Source: Gerris lacustris (taxonomy: Eukaryota > Arthropoda > Insecta > Hemiptera > Gerridae). From it: a stretch of 64,000 nt of DNA. Made by a program: the position numbers and the translations under genes. Numbering within the stretch: position 1 is the stretch's first letter; every line of letters starts with the position of its first letter. Below, piece by piece: positions 1 to 11,926 of the stretch. The stretch is taken from the NCBI GenBank assembly GCA_951217055.1, contig OX578282.1, forward strand, positions 40,946,629 to 41,010,628, in the 5' to 3' direction. The notes beneath the pieces are model-generated. The model saw nothing but the letters and a program-made list of their open reading frames with translations. It ran no database searches and had not been told where the DNA came from.

Positions 1-303
1 TCTTACAGTTATAGTTCCAGCTGAGACAATTTCGCTCGAAAAACCATGTCACGTATCTAGATCAATGGCTTAGTAATGGTAAGCGACTTTTAGGGAGGGA
101 GTTTCTAGCTCGCTTTAGGACATTTATCCCTAAAAAAGAACTATAAAGAAACAATATTTGGATTTATAAGTGTTTTAACTTAACTTTTTTCAAGAAATAG
201 TTATTCGGGTTGGGTAGAGGAAATGCTTTTTAAATGTCTTATAATATTTTGCAATAAATGGGAAGGAGGGAATTCCGCTCTGCCTGTCCTCGGAATAGAC
301 TAT

Positions 304-700
304 ATTGTGATTAGAGGAGGTTAAAATAAAATTGATGTTGTTAAATAAAATTATAAATTGTAAAGGTAATTTAAGAGATGCTGAGGAGTGATAAGAGGTT
401 GTAAAAGGTGGTTAGAGGTCGTTAGTGGTTGTAGGAGGTGATTAAAGATAGTTGGGGTGGTGAGAGGGAGTTAAATTTAGTAAAGCGTTGTAAGAGGTGG
501 TTAAAGGTAGTTAAAAGTTGTTTGATGATTAGGGATAGTTTTGGAAGTTGTGATAGGTGATTAGAGGTCAGAGGTTTTAAGAGGTAGTAAGAGGTTGTAA
601 ATAGTGGTTTGAGGTAGTTAAAAGAGGGTATTTAAGTGTTGTTGGGGTGATAATTGGTGATTAGAGGTAGTTAGAGGTTCTAAGAGGTAATTAAAGATAG
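304..700. repeat. degenerate G/T/A minisatellite
   Basis: About 400 bases of irregular short units of the type GGTTAGAGGTAGTTA / GGTTGTAAGAGGT, strand-asymmetric (almost no C on the + strand). A small outlier of the same units is at 1344-1432. No coding potential seen. Confidence 0.75.
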
Positions 701-785
701 TAAAACGTTTTTCCTACTGTTGACCAATAAAGTGGTTGTTATCGCACTCAAAATAGTACGCAGACCAGCCGATTCCTGCACTTAC

Positions 786-839
786 TACTTTACCGCACTC
801 GTTTTACTTTACCGCACTCATTTTACTTTACCGCACTCC
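786..839 (+). repeat. 19-bp tandem repeat, about three copies
   Basis: The unit ACTTTACCGCACTCRTTTT is repeated with period 19. Short local array of unknown role. Confidence 0.7.
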
Positions 840-840
840 A

Positions 841-1210
841 GTGTACCAACTTACGAACATAAAGAACTTAAATCTAATAATTTGGATAAATAATCCAAAT
901 TATACTAATAATAACAATGACAACTAATGATTATTTTTTAACTAACTACATTATTTAAACACTATATATCAAATATAAAAAAGTTAAAATATAAAAAAGT
1001 AAAGATAGACAATCTAAAAAAAAGAATCAAATGTGATGAGTATGTGTTATGATGAAAAAAAATAACAGCACTTGGTCATGTTTGCTGAATCAGGCAAAAA
1101 AAAGCAACACTGGCTATAAACAGAACAGCTGGTTTAGTTGATATTGTAAAACCTTTTACATGTTGATGAATTCTATTATTTTATGTTTTATTTACAGATT
1201 AAATACTTAA
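841..1210. other. AT-rich spacer, nothing recognised
   Basis: Read on both strands; only AT-rich low-complexity sequence is seen. Confidence 0.5.
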
Positions 1211-1325
1211 TGTGCAACTCGAGCTTAAAGTGCCTTTGCTGCATTCGAGAAACCTTTCCGCCCTCGCCTGCGGCTCGTGCGTAAAAATATTTCTCTTTAG
1301 TGCAGCAAAGTGCCACTTTGCGCAC
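1211..1325. repeat. GC-richer imperfect palindrome
   Basis: AAAGTGCCTTTGCTGCA on the left is answered by TGCAGCAAAGTGCCACTTT on the right, around a GC-rich centre that differs from the AT-rich flanks. Probably a short MITE-like foldback. Target duplications were not resolved. Confidence 0.5.
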
Positions 1326-1340
1326 TATTTGTACAAATAA

Positions 1341-2163
1341 CTATTAACAGGCGGTTAAAGGTAGTTCATACTTGAAAATAGGCGATTAGAGGTAGATATA
1401 GATTGTAGGTGGGGATTAGAGGTAGTTCGAATAAAAAAGTTTTAGCAGTCATGACGCTATTAAAAGTGTTAGCTAGGTAGAAACTGTTAAGCATCTCTTC
1501 TGGCAAATGTTTTAAGTGAAGAAAAAAATCCTAACCTAAACACTATTCAGTTTGGTAAAATAATTAAGAACTACCCGAATAAACTACTTGGACATTTCCT
1601 GTTTCAGGACGAATTCTAAAAACATTGACTAATTAAATGATATAAGTAAAGAATATTTACTTATATCAGAAGTCCCTGGAGTTCCAGTCGATTTCAGGCA
1701 ATTTACTATTTATATATATATATATATATATATGAAGGAATATTTGTTAAAATGCAATTCATTGAATACTCATAGAAAGAAAACATTTACTATGTTGTTG
1801 CAATTGCTGATTTGATAAAAACATGTTAACCATTTTTATTTAGACTAAATTATGTAAGAGAACTAAAACAAAACAAAATATAAGTTAATATTAAATATTA
1901 TAAAACACAAAAAAAGTACCTTCCAATTTCAATGAGATATTACCGGTTTACATAAATGTATTGGCAAAGACACATAGAAAGATATAGATTGAATATTTAT
2001 AGAATAAAGGAGAAAGCAGAGCCAACATTTTTATGTATATACATCATGCACATAGATAATCTATTATCTTTGTCACCATTTTTATATATTTCTTTTATAC
2101 ATATCGCCGAGTCATAAATCTATTTATTACACACATGAAAAAAGAAAAGCAATATAGTTTATA

Positions 2164-2168
<5 letters not shown>
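1341..2168. other. AT-rich sequence, nothing recognised
   Basis: Contains a short TA run near 1711-1732 and the tail of the minisatellite units. No gene or element recognised. Confidence 0.5.

Positions 2169-2252
<84 letters not shown>
2169..2252. repeat. (TA)n microsatellite, about 84 bp
   Basis: Uninterrupted TA dinucleotides. Confidence 0.97.
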
Positions 2253-2257
<5 letters not shown>

Positions 2258-3464
2258 TAATGTTGGAGTGTGTGTTTACGATCCGGAAGGTTGGTATTAC
2301 TGTCGTATAAGTTGATGGCGGTTTTTCACCTTCAACAACTTCAATTTCTGCACGATATAGGGAAATTTATGATGTTGGATAATTGAATCAAAAAGGCAAC
2401 TCTCTGGTTTGGCCTACCTCGAGAGAATAACCAAATGGAAGGGAATAACCTTTACCCGGTCTCCTTCTTTTTCTCCCTTTTTCTTTTAGGGAATTTTTTT
2501 GTATCCCTGTATAAAGTCTAAATCCAAAACTTCCATCTCTGTCTTTGGATTTAGGGAAATTTATGGTGGTTTTCTTTTATTTCTTTTTTTTTTTTTTTTT
2601 TTTTTTTTAAAACCACCTCTGTCTGTTTTTCTTTATAAGAGACGATTAAAGAGGAAAAAAAGTTTTTATCTTCAGAGAAAATGTTAGGGGCTGAAAAGGA
2701 GAACTATCACTGTTGAATATTTATTTATTTTTTTTTTCTCGCGTAAGTTAGATAAAAATAAAAATATTCTTAAGTGCTTTTCTCAAATCGAAGATAATAT
2801 TTAAATGTAGCCTTTGAGAAAAGTCCGGTGGATGGCTAATTAGGTAAAAATTAAACAAGAATAAAATGGAACATAAAATTAGTTGTTTCTACAGATATTT
2901 TAAGGACCTTACTAATAAGGTGTTAACTAAAAAAAGAAAACTTAGAGAGTACAATTTACCAGATTGTTAAAAAGCCACAATGGATAATAACAATAAAACA
3001 CAATAGCTAATGACAATAAACAAAAATAAATAATTTGTGGAAATAATAATTTTTTTTGCTCCGATTTCGATCGGGTTTATTTTTAAATTGTTTCTTTTGA
3101 CATTCTAAGAACTTAAGTAACATTGGTTTTACGATTAAGTAAATTTTTTTATAAAAATATATAAAGCATCACTCACGAACATACGCGCAATGTTCTTAAA
3201 GAGAGGATATACAGGTGGGGAAATACCAATTGGTATAGCTTAAAACCTTATATATAGATAAAAAGATTTAATCACTAAAATAACATCAAAATGTTGTATT
3301 TTTGTTAAATAGAAAACAAAATATTCCCATCTTGATTATAGAAATATACAAATTAAGAAGGTAGTACGACAACAAAATCGATATATCGATAGCTGAGAGG
3401 AAACTTATTCCAGAAATAAGCACAGGTCTTTTGGCACTGACACTAAAGCTCTGAATGCTTCAAT
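2253..3464. other. AT-rich sequence with homopolymer T runs, nothing recognised
   Basis: Includes a long T run near 2584-2608. A 62-codon open frame over it is low complexity and not credible. Confidence 0.5.
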
Positions 3465-4971
3465 GGGTCATTTTCAAATAAAATGTACCTTTTCTGTCCC
3501 AAGATTTTACAATTTTATTGTAACTAAAAAAATTCTTATTAATGAAAAATAAAAAACCTTTAGGTTTATTGATCAGATGTCTGTCTATTATTGTGTTAAT
3601 CAGGGTCATTTTATGGCTTATAAGGTAAAAATTCCTTGCTTAAAAAAATGTTGATGTTAAAAATTGTAATGAGTGTTACGTCCCACAGTAGTTTTGATAA
3701 CATGTAATGTGATTTTTTTCATAAGTTTTTTTCATTATATTTTTTTTTTTAACCAATAAAATATCCAAGTTTATATAAATGGGATAGGAAAAAATAAAAC
3801 TTTAGTACAAAACGAAACAAATATATTTATATGTGTGTCCCAAGGGTTTTGTAATGAGTGTTACCGATAACAGTTGGCAGAATTAGAGGGTGAGTATGAA
3901 AGAAAGAAGGAGGGATTAGGGTTTATTTATGTTAAGAAGACATTTAAGTCAGTAATCAACGACTTTTTGGATTGATAGCACTTTATTCTTCTCTACAATT
4001 AATATTTCACTAAAAAAAAATGGTGAGTATTTTTATTCATTGTAATGAGTGTTACCATCATTTTTTGTAGTTGCAATCAACATTTATTTATGTTATTAAT
4101 ATTATTTAGTAGTTATTAATTAATATAATCAGTACACATTAAGTTGGTTTAATTAAGAAACATAGTTTCTGAGGAAAGATTTTTTAAAGTTTAAAATGTA
4201 ATGAGTGTTACCTGTAATGAGTGTTACTATTCCGTTAGTTCTACAATACTGTATATTTTAAAACTTAAAAAAAATGATTGAGTTTAATGTTTTTTCACAA
4301 AAAATAAATTGGCCGCATGTAAACAAAAATTGTAAATAAAAGTTTAGTGTTTAAATTTTGTGTTAAAATTTAATTTTTTCTAGGTCCAATATATAAATGT
4401 GTAATGAGTGTTACCAAAATGTAATGAGTGTTACTTGAATAACAACAAATTCTTATGGGTAGCCATGTCCAACTATTTTTTTTTTATAAAGAAAAATGAT
4501 TTTTTCTTCTTCTTTATAATAAAAACTTTTATTACAATGCACTGAAAACGTATCCTTTATATTTTTGAAGCTTTGAGGAAACATTAAAAGATAATAAATG
4601 TAACACTCATTACTTTTTTTAAAAAATTACAAATATTATAGGTCTAAAAAATATTTTTGGTGGGATGAAAGAGAATATTTACGTCATCTATACAATTTAG
4701 TAACGTTTCATAAATACAGAGAAACAAAATCTAAAAAAATACCGTTTTTATGATAGTCACACTCATTACGAAAAAAATGTGATTTTTTTATGTATATATG
4801 GTCATATATATGTAAATAAATTTAAAAACTGACTGTTCTTGAATGAAAATGTCATCCTAAGTCCCTGATGTGTCAGAATAATCAATATTATCATGCCTAA
4901 GGCTTATTTTAATTTTCTGTAAAGTAGCCAAATTGATTTCCCTAAAGGTACATTTTATTTGAAAATGACCC
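3465..4971. mobile_element. foldback-like non-autonomous DNA transposon with clustered motif
   Basis: The ends are inverted repeats: GGGTCATTTTCAAATAAAAT... at the left and its complement ending in GAAAATGACCC at the right, identical over at least 24 bases. CAAT flanks both sides (3461-3464 and 4972-4975), a possible 4-bp target duplication. The interior carries seven exact direct copies of a TGTAATGAGTGTTAC motif (3665, 3850, 4041, 4197, 4213, 4400, 4420) and two inverted copies (4600; 4756 with one mismatch). No transposase frame is seen, so it is non-autonomous. Superfamily not assigned. Confidence 0.65.
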
Positions 4972-4989
4972 CAATATACTGAAGTAGGT

Positions 4990-5220
4990 TTATATTCCTT
5001 AGTTTGAATAACTATTAAGACAAAGGGCTATTTTTCTAATGTACTTTGGGACAAAGGAATATCACAAATGTAATAATATCCATTTCTCTTAATAGTTTAA
5101 TTAGACTATGGGAATATTATCATTTTTATATTAACAAGTGTGATATTCCATTGTCGCAAAGTACATTGAACTAAATATCCTTTTGTCTTAATAGTAATTT
5201 AGACTAAAGATATTCCTGGT
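4990..5220. mobile_element. palindromic MITE, AAGACAAAGG family
   Basis: Arms at about 4990-5072 and 5140-5220 are inverted copies (ACTATTAAGACAAAGG, ATGTACTTTGGGACAA, GGAATATCAC and their complements). Related arms recur inside the elements at 40941-41155 and 52386-52625. No coding capacity. Confidence 0.65.
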
Positions 5221-5249
5221 TTTTTAGAAGTTGTCCCTTTTATATCAAT

Positions 5250-5807
5250 TAAGGGTTCATAGACGTGGATCATTAAGGGTTTTTTAAACATGTCATAGAT
5301 TCGGCTATATTTTGCCCCTCTCCGGGACATAGACGGCAGCCGGTTGAGTGCATAGGTACAATCCAGTGTCAAAAGTTTAATTTAGAACAGAAATCGGCGT
5401 ACCTATCTCTCAATTGTACTGGGTTCGTCATATCTTAAAATTTCTCCCTGAACACTTCTATCGATAACATAAAATAACAACAATTCTAAAACAATATCGA
5501 GCAAATTTAACAAAATAAAACCGGGTAACTCATTGGTGTTACCAATGAGTTACCACCTGTTATGTTATCGATAGAAGTGTTCCGGGAGATATTTTAAGAT
5601 ATGACGAACCCAATACAATTAGGAGATACACACAATTTTTGTACTAAATTAAACTGTTGACACTGGATAGTACCTATGCACTGGACCGGCGGCACGTCTA
5701 TGCCCCGGAGAGGGGCGAAATATAGCAGAATTATGACATGATATAACTGTGTCAAGATTTATCAAAAAACCCTTAATGACCCCCGTCTAACGGTCTATGA
5801 ACACTTA
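5250..5807. mobile_element. near full-length palindromic MITE, about 560 bp
   Basis: The left arm (AAGGGTTCATAGACG..., TTGCCCCTCTCCGGGACATA, TGTTATCGATAGAAGTG in complement) is mirrored on the right. The centre near 5520-5557 reads AACTCATTGGTGTTACCAATGAGTT. Arms show many mismatches, so it is old. It lies just beyond the neighbouring palindromic MITE. Confidence 0.65.
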
Positions 5808-7396
5808 AAGATATTCCTTTTATATATTAATATATTCCTGTATATATTTCTTTTTAAAGTGACTTCCAAAAGCACAAGTAATAACTCATGCCAACGATGA
5901 GGTAATGATTTGTACTAAGCTTAAAAGAATGCCCTGCTAGGGACATTATTTGCAAAAAATATGCTTTAAGGGGCACTATACTACACTATAAGAAGAGAGT
6001 AAATTATCTTTAATTGACAGAATCAGAAGATGTCAAAATTGAATGTCTGACAGTTACTTCGGTAGGAGGAAAAAAATAAGTTTCAAAACTCTCGTTACAT
6101 GTGGGTCAATGTAAAACTAAATATGAAGTAGACTCCATTGTGAATCAGAAGCCACTCCAGGTGCAGGTACAGGTACACTGTACACGTCACGTACGTTTTT
6201 GGGGATTGGAGTCCCTCCGTTACTACTTATAGGCTGATGAGTGAAAAGTTTTTTTTTTATGTACTTTTTGCAACCTTAATTGTGGTGATTTTTTATTTGA
6301 TTTATTTTTTCTTTTTCAAATTTCGAGCTAAGGAAATTTGATGTGTCGTTATAGGTATAACTTTGCGTTGTCTAACTTAACAATTGTGAAAGATGGAGTT
6401 TTAAATTAAATCTCTCCGTATTCTAACATGGCAACTTATCATAGTTTTGGAAACGTGTAGTAGTGACTAGGGCATCTATTTTACTTTTAGTCTAAATAGA
6501 CATTATCTATAGGCTTAAAAAACGGATTTGTTCTAGGAAAATGATAGACGTAATGGTAAGGGCTTTTCTCTTAACACTTCGTTAGGTTAGTTATTAAATT
6601 CAAGATAGGTTCATTGTTAATTAAGTTCATTATTTCCGAGTAATATTGAAACTATTGTTCCTATAACTAGAATTAATGTATTACTAGCTACTGATAATAC
6701 ATATCAACTATACTTGTAGGTATATTTTACATGTAACCAGGACTTACTAAACATTTATTATACACCGATTTCATTAGTGATAAATATTCTTGTAAAGATT
6801 TGTGAATTTAAATTTAAAATTTACACTACTAATAGTATAGGTATTCTATAATTGTTTTTTTTTCGTTTCTTGATGCCTTGCAATAATAATTCGTTACTAA
6901 TGATTTTTTAACGAGTATATTATATCATATTATATTCATAGCTTCTCCTCGCCTCCGACTCGGAGGCTAATATAGTCACTTGTAAAAGTAAAAATCCGTT
7001 TTACTGCATAGTTACATAAATTACTATTCAATTATTATGACGTTATTATATTTCTCATCTCTAATTTAAATTGAAAAACATAAAACTTAAAAAAAGGGAG
7101 GGGAAAAAAAAGGAGGAATAGGAGAAAAAATAAAAGAAAGAAATAAAATATATTTTAACAAACAAATTGGTAAAGATAAAAAAATCCCATTGAATAAATT
7201 TATCAATGGGAGTTAACATGCAAAAGATCAAATAATATATGAGGCGAAGTACAGAGAATTTAGGTGGTTAAGATTAGGTTAGGGTTAGATGAATATATTT
7301 GCTTGTCGTTATAATGATCTTTTCTTGGACTGCGATTGTCATAATTGAGTCAAGGATACTTTTCATACATTTTTATAAAATATGAAGGAAGTAATG
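5808..7396. other. AT-rich sequence, nothing recognised
   Basis: About 1.6 kb without a recognisable gene, long repeat or palindrome on either strand. A short GC-rich patch (CGCCTCCGACTCGGAGGC, about 6951-6968) can form a small hairpin. Confidence 0.45.
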
Positions 7397-7469
7397 CATC
7401 CCTTGTGGGGATCGAACCCACGACCTTTGGATTAGAAGTCCAACGCGCTATCCTCTGCGCCAAAGGGAC
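7397..7469 (-). tRNA. tRNA-Arg (anticodon TCT)
   Basis: 73-nt cloverleaf. Acceptor GTCCCTT pairs with AAGGGAT (one G-T pair), with discriminator G. The D arm is GCGC/GCGC. Anticodon stem TTGGA/TCCAA encloses loop CTTCTAA, anticodon TCT. The T arm is GTGGG-TTCGATC-CCCAC. A box and B box are intact and there is no intron. It matches the copies at 18496-18568, 11927-11999 (D loop differs by one base) and 24680-24752 (one acceptor base). Probably functional; it lies 243 bp left of the foldback element. Confidence 0.95.
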
Positions 7470-7702
7470 AGGCGGACCTTAGTGTTCCTTTATGAACACA
7501 TTAATGCTAGAATATTTTAAAATTTATTTATATTAATAATTTAATTATTAAATCATTTAAATTTATAATTATTAATATTTTTCCTTTTTCTCTACTTTAA
7601 TAATGAAGAAAAAATATCGGTAAGAAGGTTAAGCTTGGTAAATTCTTGGAGAAATATATATATATTTGTTTTAAATAAATAAATAATAATCAGCGATTAG
7701 AT

Positions 7703-7711
7703 AATATTTAG
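7703..7711. repeat. target-site duplication, left (AATATTTAG)
   Basis: Nine bases identical to 11744-11752 on the far side of the foldback element, immediately outside its terminal GGGCGACCC. Confidence 0.85.
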
Positions 7712-8009
7712 GGGCGACCCTATTCTGCATAATGGCTATTATGCAAAATACTTTGCATAATTTGCATAATGGCTACTTCTGATCGTACGAAGTCGCTAAA
7801 ACTTGGTACAATTATCTATTATACTATAAATAAGCAAATGCATCAACTTTTAGACAATTTTGACACAAAAATTGGGCTCCAAACAAATTCTAGCCTTTTT
7901 AACAGTAACTCCTACACCCAAGTACTATGGGTAATTTGTACTTCTAATGCGGCTAGGGTGCTAAAACGTTGACAAATTGTTTATTATAAGGTATAAACAA
8001 CATCCAACA

Positions 8010-8905
8010 AGTTTCAGACCAATAGAGCCAAAATTTACGGCTTAGGCTCAATATTTGTATTTTGCATAACGGAGTAATTTTGCATAATCGGCACTTTTAA
8101 CAATGCTACGGGGCTAAAACTTTAGTAAATTGTGTATTAAACTAAAAAATTAAAATTCCGTAAGTTTTAGATCGATAGAGCCAAAATTTACGGCTTAGGC
8201 TCAATATTACTATTTTGCATAACGGGGTAATTTTGCATAATCGGCACTTCTAACAATGCTACGGGGCTAAAACTTTAGTGAATTGTGTATTAAACTAAAA
8301 AATTAAAATTCTGTGTGTTTTAGACCGATGGAGCCAAAATTTACGGCTTAGGCTCAATATTTGTATTTTGCATAACGGGGTAATTTTGCATAATCGGTAC
8401 TTCTAACAATGCTACGGGGCTAAAACTTTAGTAAATTGTGTAATAAACTAAAAAATTAAAATTCTGTAAGTTTTAGACCGATAGAGCCAAAATTTACGGC
8501 TTAGGCTCAATATTTGTATTTTGCATAACGGGGTAATTTTGCATAATCGGCACTTTTAACAATGCTACGGGGATAAAACTTTGCAAAATTGATTATTATA
8601 CTAAAAAATTAAAATTCTGTGTGTTTCAGACCGATAGAACCAAAATTTACGGCTTAGGCTCAATATTTGTATTTTGCATAACGGGGTAATTTTGCATAAT
8701 CGGTACTTCTAACAATGCTACGGGGCTAAAACTTTAGTAAATTGTGTAATAAACTAAAAAATTAAAATTCTGTAAGTTTTAGATCGATAGAGCCAAAATT
8801 TACAGGTTAGGCTCAATATTAGTATTTTGCATAACGGGGTACTTTTGCATAAGCGGCACTTTTAACAATGCTACAGGGCTAAAACTTTAGTAAATTGTTT
8901 ATTGA
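8010..8905 (+). repeat. 153-bp tandem array, left arm of foldback
   Basis: The landmark TTTGCATAACGG occurs at 8061, 8214, 8367, 8520, 8673 and 8826, always 153 bases apart. Each unit also holds ATGCTACGGGGCTAAAACTT and CCAAAATTTACGGCTTAGGC. Six landmarks here against nine in the other arm, so the arms are unequal. Confidence 0.93.
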
Positions 8906-10070
8906 ACTATAAACTTCGGCGATGCCTCAGGAGAAAACTTAACCTCGAGCAGGAAAACATACTTCTCTCCCTTGTTGCGGTTGCGTAAATAACTATTTTG
9001 GAATTTAGGAAATAATATATATGTATACATTGAATAATATAAAATGTTTATATTGCAGTAAGGTAGCATAAAAAATGTTCATACAATTTATTTGTATTTA
9101 TTGTTTTGTTTTTTTGTATTATCTATTTTACTTTCATGTGTCAGGTTCAGTCAATTATACATCGAACCTTGCAAAAGGAGATGTAGTTCTAAATAGCTGC
9201 TAACCTGATTTCTTACTACTGGCTTAGATCTTGCAAGATCCTCTCCATGCTCTGAAGTATTAATAACAACGCATGGATTATATGAAAAGCTTGCATACGA
9301 GTCTGCAAGACAGTGAGACATTTCCTGTAACTTTTTGGTGTTTTTTTTAGCAACGCATATTGGTGTTTCTTCAAATTAATGTAGGGCTACTGCACGCTAC
9401 TTTCTATAAACTATAAAATTTTCATACAAATCACATCAGTACTTTCGAACTATAGGTATAAATAAATGTATGTTTGTGCGCATGTGGAAGAGAAACAAAT
9501 GAACGCAGAATGTTGAAACTTATATGAGACCATCAATAGGCTAATCATGATCTACCATCCAAATTTCATTAAAATCGGACTAGTAGTTTTTAAGTTATGG
9601 TGGTTCGCAACAACTAAACGACAGACCCAAAATGTTCCCTCCGAATTTTTCAAATGGAAGACCTAAATTTTTTTCGTTCTTCGGAACGATAACATAGCTT
9701 CCGTTACCTCCGGTAAGCTCGTGAGCAATACCATTAGTCCAGTCAAATTAGACCAAAAAACGGGATTTAAAAACATTAAATCATATAGTTCTGGAAAAAA
9801 ACTTAAAATGATCGGAAGACCCTACAGTATAACGTACTAAAAGTCCCCGAAGGTGGGGCAAGTGACCCCTACAATTAAGGGTTTTAGGGGCCATTTTGGG
9901 TTTTTCACAAATATCTCGTTAAGTATTACCTTTAGGCGAGTTGTAGTTATTAAATTATATTATTAATTTGTTCTAAATTAAATTTTAAACAAAAATAGTC
10001 CTTTTCATTTTTTTCCTAACTAAAACCGTTTTCGAGATAAATGCGATCAAAATTTTAACAATTTAACACG
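8906..10070. other. centre of the foldback element
   Basis: Single-copy between the two arrays except for a dispersed repeat at about 9451-9728. No open frame of useful length. Sequence after 9730 reads like another decayed repeat (AAAGTCCCCGAAGGTGGGGC at about 9840). Cargo or a later insertion; cannot tell. Confidence 0.6.
9451..9728 (+). repeat. dispersed repeat, AAATCGGAC/CGGTAAGCTC family
   Basis: Shares TGTATGTTTGTG, TTGAAACTTATATG, TTTCATTAAAATCGGAC, CATAGCTTCCGTTACCT and CGGTAAGCTC with 23131-23456. Its 3' half is shared with 44262-44766 and, on the minus strand, 60890-61362. Probably the tail of a transposable-element family; unclassified. Confidence 0.75.
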
Positions 10071-11440
10071 AAGGTTTTTAATTTTTTAGTTTATTAAACA
10101 ATTTACTAAAGTTTTAGCCCAGTAGCATTGTTATAAGTACCGATTATGCAAAATTACCCCGTTATGCAAAATACTAATATTGAGCCTAAGCCGTAAATTT
10201 TGGCTCTATCGATCTAAAACTTACAGAATTTTAATTTTTTAGTTTATTAAACAATTTACTAAAGTTTTAGCCCTGTAGCATTGTTAGAAGTACCGATTAT
10301 GCAAAATCACCCCGTTATGCAAAATACTAATATTGAGCCTAACCCGTAAATTTTGGCTCTATCGATCTAAAACTTACAGAATTTTAATTTTTTAGTTTAT
10401 TACACAATTTACTAAAGTTTTAGCCCCGTAGCATTGTTAGAAGTACCGATTATGCAAAATTACCCCGTTATGCAAAATACAAATATTGAGCCTAAGCCGT
10501 AAATTTTGGTTCTATCGGTCTGAAACACACAGAATTTTAATTTTTTAGTATAATAATCAATTTTGCAAAGTTTTATCCCCGTAGCATTGTTAAAAGTGCC
10601 GATTATGCAAAATTACCCCGTTATGCAAAATACAAATATTGAGCCTAAGCCGTAAATTTTGGCTCTATCGGTCTAAAACTTACAGAATTTTAATATTTTA
10701 GTTTAATACACAATTTACTTAAGTTTTAGCCCCGTAGCATTGTTAAGAGTGCTGATTATGCAAAATTACCCCGTTATGCAAAATACTAATATTGAGCCTA
10801 AGCCGTAAATTTCGGCTCTATCGATCTTAAACTTTCAGAATTTTAATTTTTTAGTTTAATACACAATTTACTAAAGTTTTAGCCCCGTAGCATTGTTAGA
10901 AGTGCCGATTATGCAAAATTTCCCCGTTATGCAAAATAGTAATATTGAGCCTAAGCCGTAAATTTTGGCTCTATCGATCTAAAATTTTCAGAATTTTAAT
11001 TTTTTAGTTTAATACACAATTTACTAAAGTTTTAGCCCCGTAGCATTGTTAAAAGTGCCGATTATGCAAAATTACCCCGTTATGCAAAATACAAATATTG
11101 AGCCTAAGGCGTAAATTTTGGCTCTATCGGTCTAAAACTTACAGAATATTAATTTTTTAGTATAATAATCAATTTTGCAAAGTTTTATCCCCGTAGCATT
11201 GTTAAAAGTGCCGATTATGCAAAATTACCCCGTTATGCAAAATACAAATATTGAGCCTAAGCCGTAAATTTTGGCTCTATCGGTCTAAAACTTACAGAAT
11301 ATTAATTTTTTAGTATAATAATCAATTTTGCAAAGTTTTAGCCCCGTAGCATTGTTAGAAGTACCGATTATGCAAAATTACCCCGTTATGCAAAATACAA
11401 ATATTGAGCCTAAGCCGTAAATTTTGGCTCTATTGGTCTG
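10071..11440 (-). repeat. 153-bp tandem array, right arm of foldback
   Basis: The landmark GTTATGCAAAA occurs at 10161, 10314, 10467, 10620, 10773, 10926, 11079, 11232 and 11385, every 153 bases, in inverse orientation to the left arm. Confidence 0.93.
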
Positions 11441-11743
11441 AAACTTGTTGGATGTTGTTTATACCTTATAATAAACAATTTGTCAACGTTTTAGCACCCT
11501 AGCCGCATTAGAAGTACAAATTACCCATAGTACTTGGGTGTAGGAGTTACTGTTAAAAAGGCTAGAATTTGTTTGGAGCCCAATTTTTGTGTCAAAATTG
11601 TCTAAAAGTTGATGCATTTGCTTATTTATAGTATAATAGATAATTGTACCAAGTTTTAGCGACTTCGTACGATCAGAAGTAGCCATTATGCAAATTATGC
11701 AAAGTATTTTGCATAATAGCCATTATGCAGAATAGGGTCGCCC

Positions 11744-11752
11744 AATATTTAG
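11744..11752. repeat. target-site duplication, right (AATATTTAG)
   Basis: Directly follows the terminal GGGTCGCCC; identical to 7703-7711. Confidence 0.85.
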
Positions 11753-11926
11753 TTAAAATAGCTTAATGAATTTAAAAAAAATCTAAGATGTGTTAAAGCT
11801 TATATTTGATGTATTTATTATTACTATGGTAAAGATTAACGAAGAATTTAACTTCACCTTATATTGTGTACATTATGTAAGAATTAAGTTTAGTAATTTT
11901 CATGTTACGGATTGTTAAAAAACATG

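Larger units (their letters stand above)
7712..11743. mobile_element. complete foldback (FB-like) transposable element, 4032 bp
   Basis: Begins GGGCGACCCTATTCTGCAT and ends with the exact complement. The outer arm sections (about 280 bp, 7712-7990 and 11465-11743) look identical; a 67-codon open frame at 7769-7972 is mirrored perfectly at 11483-11686. Inside each arm is a tandem array with an exact 153-bp period, in opposite orientations. A unique centre lies at about 8905-10070. The flanking 9-bp duplication shows insertion as a unit. Long tandem-built terminal repeats are the hallmark of foldback elements such as Drosophila FB; a 9-bp duplication is also usual for Mutator-like elements. No transposase is seen, so it is presumably non-autonomous. 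Confidence 0.9.

Noticed and set aside
6232..6250. CTGATGAGTGAAAAG as a hammerhead
   Set aside because: No stem II can form between CTGATGA and GAAA.
7769..7972. 67-codon open frame, duplicated at 11483-11686
   Set aside because: The duplication is just the identical foldback arms; composition is non-protein-like and no family is recognised.
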